The translations under genes were made by a program, and so were the position numbers. The notes below the pieces were generated by a model, which ran no database searches, was not told the origin of the DNA, and saw only the letters and a program-made list of their open reading frames with translations. 5,959 bases of DNA from Pseudomonadota bacterium (lineage in GTDB: Bacteria; Pseudomonadota; Gammaproteobacteria; Pseudomonadales; Azotimanducaceae), in assembly GCA_009936895.1 (NCBI GenBank), contig JAACDS010000257.1, forward strand, positions 1 through 5,959, given 5' to 3'. Of this stretch, positions 1 through 5,959 are shown one piece after another. The first letter of the stretch is position 1; the number at the start of each line of letters is the position of its first letter.

Positions 1-1090
1 CCAGCAAACTGCCCACCATAATCGCACTCGCGCCTGCAACGATCGCCTTAGCAATGTCACCGGAATAACGGATACCACCGTCAGCGATTACCGGCACACC
101 GGCAGCCGTGGCAACCTCAGCCGCTTCAGAAATAGCGGTAATTTGAGGCACGCCCACACCGGCAACAATCCGCGTGGTACAAATGGAACCGGGGCCAATA
201 CCCACTTTTACCGCGTCTGCGCCTGCTTCAATAAGAGCCTGTGCGCCAGCCTTAGTGGCCACATTGCCACCAATCACGTCCAAGCTTGGATAATGCTGCT
301 TGATCCAAGCTACCTGATCCAGCACACCTTGACTGTGCCCGTGTGCCGTATCCACCACCACCACGTCTACGCCAGCATCTACTAGCGCAGATATGCGTGC
401 TTCCGTGTCTTCACTGGTGCCAACGCTTGCACCTACCCGCAACTGACCTTGGGCGTCTTTACAGGCCATTGGATAGGCCTGAGCTTTGACAATATCTTTT
501 ACCGTGATCATGCCGGTCAGCTCATCGGCTTCGTTAATCAACAACACTTTTTCAAGCTTATGGTCGTGCAACAACCTTGTGATCTGTTCGAAGTCGGTTC
601 CCTCTAGGGCGGTTACCAAGCGTTCTCGTGGCGTCATCACATCGTTGACCAAGGCATCGGTTCGACTCTCAAAGCGCAAATCGCGGCTGGTAATAATGCC
701 CGCCAGCTTGCCTTGAGAGACGACGGGTACCCCGGAGATACCGTGTTCTTGGGTCAACGAATACAGCTCTTTGAGAGAGGCTTCAGGATGAATGCTCACT
801 GGATCCCGAATGATGCCGGACTCGTATTTTTTCACTGCACGCACTTCTCGCGCCTGCTGCTCTATGGTCATGTTTTTGTGCACGATACCCATGCCGCCCT
901 CTTGGGCGATGGCGATGGCTAATCGAGCCTCGGTTACCGTGTCCATCGCCGAGGACAACAGAGGTATGTTCAGCGCGATATTTTTCGTCAGCTGGGATTT
1001 AAGCGTTACTTGGGAAGGGAGGGTGTTGGAGAAAGCAGGCAGGAGTAGCACGTCATCAAACGTCATTGCTTCGTTGGCAATTCTCAGCAT
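1..1090 (-). CDS. guaB: IMP dehydrogenase GuaB (3' end outside window)
   Basis: Inosine-5'-monophosphate dehydrogenase oxidises IMP to XMP with NAD+, the committed step of GMP synthesis in the cytoplasm. The window holds the first 363 codons; the family is about 488 residues long, so roughly 125 C-terminal residues, including the mobile flap, lie beyond the left edge. The start MLRIANEAMTFDDVLL matches the E. coli N-terminus residue for residue in position. Visible in order: the N-terminal part of the TIM barrel (1-90), a CBS-domain pair (about 92-205, with GIITSRD and GMITVKD segments), and the returning barrel with VVDTAHGHS (245-253), GGNVAT (274-279), the active-site loop GPGSICTTR with catalytic Cys304 (E. 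coli Cys305), and the phosphate-binding IADGGIRYSGD (335-345). No frame break is seen. It is transcribed divergently from xseA. In many bacteria guaA follows guaB; that would lie off the left edge and cannot be seen here. Confidence 0.98.
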   Translation of the reverse strand, partial: MLRIANEAMTFDDVLLLPAFSNTLPSQVTLKSQLTKNIALNIPLLSSAMDTVTEARLAIAIAQEGGMGIVHKNMTIEQQAREVRAVKKYESGIIRDPVSIHPEASLKELYSLTQEHGISGVPVVSQGKLAGIITSRDLRFESRTDALVNDVMTPRERLVTALEGTDFEQITRLLHDHKLEKVLLINEADELTGMITVKDIVKAQAYPMACKDAQGQLRVGASVGTSEDTEARISALVDAGVDVVVVDTAHGHSQGVLDQVAWIKQHYPSLDVIGGNVATKAGAQALIEAGADAVKVGIGPGSICTTRIVAGVGVPQITAISEAAEVATAAGVPVIADGGIRYSGDIAKAIVAGASAIMVGSLL

Positions 1091-1111
1091 TAGTTGCCCC
1101 GCAAAAGCCGC

Positions 1112-1140
1112 ATTTTAACGGCGGTCACCCCAGAAGTAAA
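1112..1140 (-). promoter_or_regulatory. Putative sigma-70 promoter of guaB with GC-rich discriminator
   Basis: On the minus strand a -35-like TTTACT (1140-1135, 4 of 6 consensus) and a -10-like TAAAAT (1117-1112, 5 of 6) are separated by exactly 17 bases. The expected transcription start is near 1105-1102, which gives a short leader of about 12-15 bases. A GGGG stretch (1100-1097) six bases before the ATG can act as a weak ribosome-binding site. The stretch just after the -10 reads GCGGCTT. A GC-rich discriminator is typical of promoters under negative stringent control by ppGpp/DksA, and the E. coli guaB promoter is known to be controlled this way. Applying that to this promoter is inference. 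Confidence 0.55.
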
Positions 1141-1157
1141 TCTGTGGTTATCTCTTC

Positions 1158-1177
1158 GCTCATGAGCTTTCCAGCTC
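1158..1177. repeat. Overlapping palindrome and inverted repeat in the guaB/xseA divergent region
   Basis: GCTCATGAGC (1158-1167) is a perfect 10-base palindrome. It overlaps a second inverted repeat, GAGCT-TTCC-AGCTC (1164-1177), so the GAGC half is shared. The element lies upstream of both candidate promoters. It is centred about 60 bases before the expected guaB start and abuts the candidate xseA -35 box. That position would suit a DNA-binding regulator acting on both genes. It does not resemble the E. coli PurR operator that controls guaB there. No T-tract follows, so it is not an intrinsic terminator. Function unknown; short palindromes also occur by chance. Confidence 0.3.
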
Positions 1178-1206
1178 TTGTCTTGGCAGCCTAAACACGA
1201 AATGAT
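1178..1206 (+). promoter_or_regulatory. Weak candidate promoter for xseA
   Basis: TTGTCT (1178-1183, 4 of 6 against the -35 consensus) and AATGAT (1201-1206, 4 of 6 against the -10 consensus) are spaced by 17 bases. The expected start is near 1213, giving a leader of about 34 bases to the ATG at 1247. No clear Shine-Dalgarno sequence precedes that ATG, nor the upstream TTG at 1232. Some promoter must lie between guaB and xseA because the genes are divergent; this is the best-spaced pair I see, but neither box is strong. Confidence 0.3.
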
Positions 1207-1246
1207 TTGACCCTCAGTCTCGCAGTGAATCTTGGCCAGCGACGTT

Positions 1247-2650
1247 ATGTCTAATCGTTTCCCCATCAGCCCAGACGCCACGGCAGAACGCCAAGTGTTG
1301 TCCGTTAGCCAGCTCAACCGTCAGGCACGCATGACCATTGAACAGCGGTTTAACCAGATCTGGGTCAGCGGCGAACTCTCGAGTTTCGCCAGACCCGGCT
1401 CGGGCCACTGGTATTTCACGCTGAAGGACAACGATGCACAGGTTCGCTGTGCAATGTTCGCCAACGCCAATCGGCGCGCGCGCATGCAGCCGGCCAACGG
1501 GCAGCAGGTTCTGCTGCGCGGTCGTGTCAGCCTCTACGAGGGTCGGGGCGAATTTCAAATCATCGTTGCACATATGGAGCCCGCCGGCGAGGGCGCGCTG
1601 CGGGCGGCCTTTGATGCCCTCAAGCGACAACTGAATGCCGAGGGTCTCTTCGAACAACAACGTAAGCGACCCTTACCTGATCTGCCCCGGCATGTTGCCG
1701 TGGTTACATCACCCACCGGTGCGGCGCTCAAAGACGTTCTGTCGGTGTGGCGTCGTCGATTTCCCGCCCTCGCGGTGACCGTAGTGCCCACGTCGGTGCA
1801 GGGCAACGAGGCTGAACAGGAGATCCTATCCGCTCTTGGCCGCGCGGCAGCCTTGCAGCCGGACCTCATTTTGCTCACCCGGGGCGGCGGGTCGATGGAA
1901 GACCTTTGGGTTTTCAACGCGGAATCGATTGCCCGGGCAATAGCAGACATTGAGATACCCGTCGTGTCGGCCATCGGTCATGAAATTGATGTGTCGATCA
2001 GCGACTTTGTTGCGGACCTCAGGGCCCCTACTCCCTCGGCTGCAGCAGAACTGATCGCCCCAGATGGTGACGAACTGGCGCAGGTGTTGCTGAGCCAGTT
2101 GCACCGGCTGCAGATGGTGCTGGTGGCCCGGCTCCGTGAAAAGCGTCTGTCAGTACAGAATGTATCCCTAGGCTTGATCAATCCCGCACGCTATTGCGAG
2201 CAAGCATCCCAACGGCTTGACGAGTTGGTCACACGGCTCTCCCGGGCAGCGACAGCAAGCGTTGAGCAGCGCCATATGCAGACGCGTGGCGCCGCGAACA
2301 GACTGAATCTCCAACGACCGGATCGACTCTTGAGGGGGCTTGATGACAAGGTCGGTGCGGCTCACAGGCGCTTGCAGCAGGTTATGCTTCGGACACTCGC
2401 GCAGCGCGAGCAGCGCATGGTTGCATCCGCTCGCATGCTGGAAAGCCTCAGCCCGCTGCCAACCCTTGCCCGCGGCTATACGGTATTGAGAGATCCCATG
2501 GGACCTGTCATTTCCCAGGCTGCCGCATTGACTGTGGGCCAGGAGATCTCTGGCCAGATGCAGGACGGACGATTCACTGCCAAGATCCTCGACACGGCGC
2601 CGGGAAAGCTATTGAACGATACGCAATCACAGCCAACGGAAGAGACATGA
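1247..2650 (+). CDS. xseA: Exodeoxyribonuclease VII large subunit XseA
   Basis: Catalytic subunit of exonuclease VII, which with several copies of XseB degrades single-stranded DNA from both ends to short oligonucleotides in repair. The protein has 467 residues from the ATG, close to the E. coli 456. An N-terminal OB-fold (about 15-115) carries SGELSSFARPGSGHWYFTLKD and is followed by PAGEGALR. The catalytic core contains GAALKDVL (Asp163), LTRGGGSMEDLW (Arg212), and SAIGHEIDVSISDFVADLRA (His245, Asp248), matching the four residues reported as essential in E. coli XseA. A long helical coiled-coil region rich in Arg, Gln and Leu (about 275-400) and the C-terminal SPLPTLARGYTVL motif complete it. 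An in-frame TTG at 1232 would add five residues (MASDV). I prefer the ATG because the resulting N-terminus is the length usual in Pseudomonas-type XseA, but neither start has a convincing ribosome-binding site. The gene's stop overlaps the next start by 4 bases. xseB is not in this window. Confidence 0.97.
   Translation: MSNRFPISPDATAERQVLSVSQLNRQARMTIEQRFNQIWVSGELSSFARPGSGHWYFTLKDNDAQVRCAMFANANRRARMQPANGQQVLLRGRVSLYEGRGEFQIIVAHMEPAGEGALRAAFDALKRQLNAEGLFEQQRKRPLPDLPRHVAVVTSPTGAALKDVLSVWRRRFPALAVTVVPTSVQGNEAEQEILSALGRAAALQPDLILLTRGGGSMEDLWVFNAESIARAIADIEIPVVSAIGHEIDVSISDFVADLRAPTPSAAAELIAPDGDELAQVLLSQLHRLQMVLVARLREKRLSVQNVSLGLINPARYCEQASQRLDELVTRLSRAATASVEQRHMQTRGAANRLNLQRPDRLLRGLDDKVGAAHRRLQQVMLRTLAQREQRMVASARMLESLSPLPTLARGYTVLRDPMGPVISQAAALTVGQEISGQMQDGRFTAKILDTAPGKLLNDTQSQPTEET
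2638..2650 (+). promoter_or_regulatory. Ribosome-binding site and ATGA stop/start overlap, xseA to M23 peptidase
   Basis: The purine run GGAAGAG (2638-2644) lies just before the ATG at 2647, inside the last codons of xseA. The ATGA at 2647-2650 holds both the start of the peptidase gene and the TGA stop of xseA. This arrangement normally means one mRNA and translational coupling by terminating ribosomes. The short distance from the Shine-Dalgarno core to the ATG (about 4 bases) is slightly below the usual optimum. Confidence 0.75.
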
Positions 2651-3507
2651 TTCATAGGCACTCATCAGTCCATCAGTTACCGGTCATCGGCCTGATCCTC
2701 GGCGTATTGCTACTTGGCTCCGGCGCATTAATCGCCAGTGAGCCCGCCGCTAGCCCGTCGCCCACTGCAGTACCCGGCGGCATCTACCGCTGGCCCCTGC
2801 CCGAGGGCGCGGCTGATCTGCGGTTCAATACCCGCCCGGTACTGACCCGAGGCGCGGAAGCCTTGGTGGGACTGCCCTTGAGCCAGCCGTTGGGACCCGC
2901 TGAAATCACCTACCGGCTCGGCGATCAGACCCGTTCCCATGTCTTCGAGGTCAGTGATAAAGCCTACTCAGAACAACACATCACGCTGAAAAATCGAGAG
3001 ATGGTCAATCCGAACCCGGAGCAGTTGGCGCGTATCAGGCGAGAAAGCAGTCGCCAGCGCGCCCTTTACTTGGCGTTCTCAGATAGAACGCCGCCACAAA
3101 ACGGCTTTCTTCGCCCCCTTGAAGGCCCAGTGAGCAGCCTGTTTGGTCATCGCCGGTTCTTTAATGGCGAGCCTCGCAATCCCCACAGCGGCTTGGACAT
3201 CGCTGCGCCTACCGGAGCCGAAATTCGAGCACCAGCCGATGCCGAGGTAACGCTGGTAGACCACCTGTACTACAACGGCAAGACCATTTTCTTGGATCAC
3301 GGTCAGGGATTGATTACCATGTACTGCCATCTCAGTGAGCCTCTAGTCAACGAAGGCGAGACAGTGCAACAAGGACAGGTCATTGGCCTAGTCGGCGCTA
3401 CCGGGCGTGTCACCGGCCCTCATCTGCATTGGTCAGTGAGCCTAAACGGCTACCGAGTCGATCCCCAAAGCATGATGAGCATGCTCGTCCCGGGTGATGC
3501 AGACTGA
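2647..3507 (+). CDS. M23-family zinc metallopeptidase, exported (peptidoglycan hydrolase-like)
   Basis: A 286-residue LytM/lysostaphin-type endopeptidase expected to cut peptide cross-links of peptidoglycan in the periplasm. Residues 11-30 form a hydrophobic segment after a His/Arg-containing N-terminus, fitting a signal peptide with possible cleavage after Ala30, or an uncleaved inner-membrane anchor. There is no lipobox cysteine. Residues about 47-140 are an all-beta-like N-terminal region that looks like the M23 N-terminal domain (Peptidase_M23_N), ending in the conserved VNPNPEQLARI. The catalytic domain (about 153-278) keeps every key residue: HSGLD (zinc ligands His180, Asp184), MYCHLS (His228) and GPHLHW (His259 and zinc ligand His261). 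So it should be active, unlike degenerate regulators such as EnvC or NlpD. The only cysteine is Cys227, so no disulfide is possible within one chain. It is coupled to xseA by a 4-base overlap. The precise substrate bond and biological role cannot be told from the sequence. Confidence 0.93.
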   Translation: MIHRHSSVHQLPVIGLILGVLLLGSGALIASEPAASPSPTAVPGGIYRWPLPEGAADLRFNTRPVLTRGAEALVGLPLSQPLGPAEITYRLGDQTRSHVFEVSDKAYSEQHITLKNREMVNPNPEQLARIRRESSRQRALYLAFSDRTPPQNGFLRPLEGPVSSLFGHRRFFNGEPRNPHSGLDIAAPTGAEIRAPADAEVTLVDHLYYNGKTIFLDHGQGLITMYCHLSEPLVNEGETVQQGQVIGLVGATGRVTGPHLHWSVSLNGYRVDPQSMMSMLVPGDAD

Positions 3508-3509
3508 CT

Positions 3510-4913
3510 CTATTTCTTAGACTTTTTGCGATGCTTGATGCTGCGCTTGCGCCGATCGACCTGACGCTGAGTCAGAACATTGCGCTTACCGGCAAAGGGA
3601 TTTTCCGAGTCGCGTAACTCGAGTTTGACCGGATTGCCCACCAAATTCAGTGCTTCGCGAAATCCGTTCTCCAAAAATCGTCTATAGCTGGCAGGCAGCG
3701 CGCCAAGCTGATTGCCATGCACGACGATGCGCGGCGGATGCGAGCCTGCCCGCGTGGCCACTTTGATCTTGATCGCACGGCCTCGTACCGACGGCGTTGG
3801 ATGCGCGGCGGCCATATTGCGCACCAGACGTGTCAGCAAAGAGGTCGACACATCAAACAGGCCTACTTTGTACACCTGCTCGACTCGACCCAATAACTTG
3901 CCCCCACCACTGCCGTGCAGTGCTGATATCGTGGCTAACGGCACCCAAGGCACAAAATTCCAACGCCTATCTAAGGCTTTTTTTACCTTGTCGCGCTGAA
4001 CTTGTTCTAGGCCGTCCCACTTGTTGACGGCAATCACCATGCCCGCTCCAGCCTCCAGCGCGTATTCCAACACGTGCAGGTCTTGTTCCACTAACCCTTC
4101 TGAAGCATCAATCACTAGGATCACAACATGGGCACGCTCCATGGCCTGCAGGGCTTTGACCACAGAGAATTTTTCGGTGACTTCAGACACCTTGCCCTTG
4201 CGTCGCACACCCGCCGTATCGATCAGCACGTAATCTGTGCCGTCCTTATGAAACGGAATGTCGATGGCATCCTTTGTCGTGCCGGGCATATCAAATACAA
4301 CCTGCCGTTCCTCGCCAATCAGTCGGTTGACCAGGGTGGACTTACCCACGTTCGGCCGACCGACAACAGCGACGCGGATCCCATCCGCTTCCTCTTCCCA
4401 CTCGGTTCCCTCGAGCAAATCCAGCGCGGTCAGACGTTCGGCGATGGATTCGCGCAGCTGCTTGAGGCCGCGATTGTGGCTAGCCGAAATCATGGCGTAT
4501 TCGGGAAATCCAAAGCGCACGAAGTCCGCGGTGATCTGATCTTCGTTCAAACCATCAATTTTGTTGATCACGGGCAGAAAGGCGACATTGCTCTTGCGCA
4601 GGTAGGTCACAACATCTTCGTCTGCAGCGGTCACCCCTTCGCGGCCGTCGAGCAGCAACAGTACCAAATCGGCTTCATCAACGGCCAACTGGGTTTGCCC
4701 GGTAAGCTCGTTGGCCAATACGTGCTCGCCAAACAAACCACCTGTATCGATTAGGGTAGCTTGCCCTTCCAGCACTTCCATCCGACCGTAACGACGGTCA
4801 CGGGTAAGTCCGGGCACGTCCGCTCCCAGGGCATCTCTGGAATTCGTCAGTTTATTGAAAAGGGTCGATTTTCCAACGTTAGGGCGACCCACAAGGGCAA
4901 CGGTAGGCAGCAA
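3510..4913 (-). CDS. der: Ribosome assembly GTPase Der (EngA)
   Basis: Essential GTPase with two G domains in tandem that binds the 50S subunit and acts late in its assembly. The 467 residues read: G domain 1 with GRPNVGKS (9-16), Thr37 switch region, DTGG (56-59), NKID (117-120) and SAS (143-145); G domain 2 with GRPNVGKS (185-192), GTTKD (211-215), DTAG (232-235), NKWD (297-300) and SAL (330-332); then a KH-like domain (about 355-440) with the RIVVHGNQ segment, and a strongly basic tail (452-467) fitting rRNA binding. The linker between G domains is short (about 165-178), and the long acidic linker of E. coli Der (490 residues) is mostly missing. The start is TTG (4913-4911). It aligns exactly with the E. 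coli start (M-x-P-x-V-A-L-V-G-R-P-N), and the bamB stop lies just 2 bases upstream, so no upstream ATG is plausible. A weak GAG (minus strand, in the bamB end) is the only ribosome-binding candidate. Confidence 0.98.
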   Translation of the reverse strand: MLPTVALVGRPNVGKSTLFNKLTNSRDALGADVPGLTRDRRYGRMEVLEGQATLIDTGGLFGEHVLANELTGQTQLAVDEADLVLLLLDGREGVTAADEDVVTYLRKSNVAFLPVINKIDGLNEDQITADFVRFGFPEYAMISASHNRGLKQLRESIAERLTALDLLEGTEWEEEADGIRVAVVGRPNVGKSTLVNRLIGEERQVVFDMPGTTKDAIDIPFHKDGTDYVLIDTAGVRRKGKVSEVTEKFSVVKALQAMERAHVVILVIDASEGLVEQDLHVLEYALEAGAGMVIAVNKWDGLEQVQRDKVKKALDRRWNFVPWVPLATISALHGSGGGKLLGRVEQVYKVGLFDVSTSLLTRLVRNMAAAHPTPSVRGRAIKIKVATRAGSHPPRIVVHGNQLGALPASYRRFLENGFREALNLVGNPVKLELRDSENPFAGKRNVLTQRQVDRRKRSIKHRKKSKK

Positions 4914-4915
4914 GG

Positions 4916-5959
4916 CTATCTCGACGTGATCTTGTAGGCGTGCAGACCGCCGGCATTATCTAATACGTAAAACGTTCCATCCGCCAACACGAACGGGGTA
5001 CGAATCCCTTTACCGTTGACCTTTTTGCGCCCCATCATGCGGCCATCGCGCTGGGCCATGACATGAACGTAGCCTTGAGCATCACCAACCACCAGATAGT
5101 TAGAGTAAGCCAGCGGTGCGGTGAGTGCTCGTCGGGCCAGCAGATCGTGCTGCCACACCACCTCGCCGCTTTCCTGATCAAGAGCCGTTACCGTGTCTTT
5201 TTCTTCTACCGCGTACACCTGACCGTAGCCTTCCGCGAGATTCAAAAAGCTGGACACGTCGGCTTCCCAGCGGGGTCGGCCGTCGCGGGCCATGATGCGC
5301 ATCATGCGACCCTGATAGGCCTGAGCGAAAACTGCATTGGCCGTAACTAAGGGCGCGGCATCGACATCGACAATCCGTTCAAGTTCGGATCGGCCTTCGG
5401 GCAGCATGACCCGCTGTTCCCAAATCGGTTCGCCATTGTTGGCGCGCAGCGCAACGACCTTACCGCTAGCGAACCCCGTAAAGACCACGTCGCGCGCGGT
5501 TACCGGCGTGCTGGTACCGCGTAGCGTAAGCAGTGGCACCTGACTGGAGTAGGACCACAGCTTCTCGCCGGTTTTAGCTTCCAGGGCGATGAGTTCGCCG
5601 TCGATGGTTTGGGCAAATACTCGGCCCTGAGCTGCGACCGGTTGTGCACCAATTTCAGATCCTACATAGGTGCGCCATTCTTCGGTTCCATCGCTCAGCG
5701 CCAGAGCGATCACATTGCCCCGGGTGGTTCCCAACAACACCAGGCCCTCGCCGCCACCGACACCGCCGCCAACAAAGCCTGCATCGCTACGGTCCATAAA
5801 GCGATCCAAACCGGACGCGCGTCGTTCCACCTCACCCACTTGCTGCCGCCACAGTTCTTCGCCCGAGAAGCGATCAAAGGCAGCGACAACGCCATAGGCG
5901 TCCGCAGCGACCACACGGTCGGCGACCACCAAGGGCTGCAATCGTATGTATTTGTTCCC
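4916..5959 (-). CDS. bamB: Outer-membrane assembly factor BamB (5' end outside window)
   Basis: Lipoprotein subunit of the BAM complex, which inserts beta-barrel proteins into the outer membrane. BamB is an eight-bladed propeller on the periplasmic side that contacts BamA. The window has 347 residues plus the stop, open to the right edge; alignment with E. coli BamB (392 residues) suggests about 45-50 residues are missing, including the signal peptide and lipobox cysteine. Repeated PQQ-like blade motifs are visible, for example VVAAFDRFSGEELW, LIALEAKTGEKLW, VVALRANNGEPIW and VTALDQESGEVVW. Counting from the first visible residue, LLTLRG (Leu144, Leu146, Arg147) and IVDVD (Asp198, Asp200) match the E. 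coli loops that bind BamA. A glycine-rich GGGVGGGEG (64-72) occupies a blade-connecting loop. The stop lies 2 bases before the der start, so the two are almost surely one operon. The TTG at 5941-5939 is an internal Leu codon, not the start, because the frame stays open upstream of it. Confidence 0.96.
   Translation of the reverse strand, partial: GNKYIRLQPLVVADRVVAADAYGVVAAFDRFSGEELWRQQVGEVERRASGLDRFMDRSDAGFVGGGVGGGEGLVLLGTTRGNVIALALSDGTEEWRTYVGSEIGAQPVAAQGRVFAQTIDGELIALEAKTGEKLWSYSSQVPLLTLRGTSTPVTARDVVFTGFASGKVVALRANNGEPIWEQRVMLPEGRSELERIVDVDAAPLVTANAVFAQAYQGRMMRIMARDGRPRWEADVSSFLNLAEGYGQVYAVEEKDTVTALDQESGEVVWQHDLLARRALTAPLAYSNYLVVGDAQGYVHVMAQRDGRMMGRKKVNGKGIRTPFVLADGTFYVLDNAGGLHAYKITSR

Noticed and set aside
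1108..1122. Small hairpin followed by TTTT on the minus strand upstream of guaB
   Set aside because: The GCCG/CGGC stem of 4 base pairs encloses the -10 box, so it more likely reflects promoter composition than a terminator or attenuator.
1090..1317. Minus-strand frame of 75 codons spanning the guaB/xseA gap
   Set aside because: It would run from within xseA through the guaB promoter to the guaB start. It has no recognisable product, and the promoter and palindromes explain the region better.
1555..1974. Minus-strand open frame of 139 codons inside xseA
   Set aside because: Antisense shadow of the strongly conserved XseA core; its composition (Ser, Arg and Ala rich, no domain) is what an opposite-strand reading gives.
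3509..3527. Possible intrinsic terminator after the M23 peptidase gene (TCTA-loop-TAGA then CTTTTT)
   Set aside because: The stem is only 4 base pairs, mostly A-T, and overlaps the der stop codon; it is too weak to call a terminator.
4128..4754. Plus-strand open frame of 208 codons inside der
   Set aside because: It lies wholly antisense to der, whose frame carries every GTPase motif. The translated product has no recognisable domain or plausible signal. Such frames are common opposite GC-biased genes.
1..5959. An undescribed system, mobile element, defence genes, CRISPR array or horizontally acquired segment
   Set aside because: All but about 160 bases are taken by five conserved core genes with intact motifs. 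No transposase, integrase, direct-repeat array or tRNA is visible, and composition seems even by eye.

Overview
The window holds five protein-coding genes, all recognisable as conserved bacterial housekeeping genes: guaB (IMP dehydrogenase, minus strand, 3' end cut by the left edge), xseA (exonuclease VII large subunit, plus), an M23-family cell-wall metallopeptidase (plus), der/engA (tandem GTPase, minus) and bamB (outer-membrane assembly lipoprotein, minus, 5' end cut by the right edge). The bamB-der pair and the xseA/guaB pair recall the E. coli neighbourhood bamB-der-(short gene)-xseA-guaB. The proteins resemble gammaproteobacterial members closely, so a gammaproteobacterium is the most likely source. 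The M23 peptidase after xseA, in the place E. coli does not have it, suggests a non-enteric lineage, perhaps of the marine Cellvibrionales/Pseudomonas type. That narrower placement is inference.

Layout from left to right. Positions 1-1090 are guaB, reading leftward. Positions 1091-1246 are the only real intergenic region: a divergent control region with a good sigma-70-like promoter for guaB, a weaker candidate for xseA, and two overlapping palindromes between them. Positions 1247-3507 are a two-gene plus-strand unit, xseA and the M23 peptidase, joined by an ATGA stop/start overlap. Only 2 bases separate this unit from the end of der, which comes from the opposite direction. Positions 3510-4913 are der and 4916-5959 are bamB; the two form a minus-strand operon with 2 bases between bamB stop and der start, and der uses a TTG start codon.

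Functionally the genes cover GMP synthesis (GuaB), single-strand DNA degradation in repair (XseA), peptidoglycan remodelling (M23 peptidase), 50S ribosome assembly (Der) and outer-membrane protein insertion (BamB). They are core genes and do not form one pathway.

I found no mobile element, CRISPR array, rRNA or tRNA, toxin-antitoxin or defence genes, and no sign of a previously undescribed system. The points worth a second look are regulatory and architectural: the divergent guaB/xseA control region, the translationally coupled xseA-peptidase pair, the almost gapless convergence with der, and the TTG start of der.
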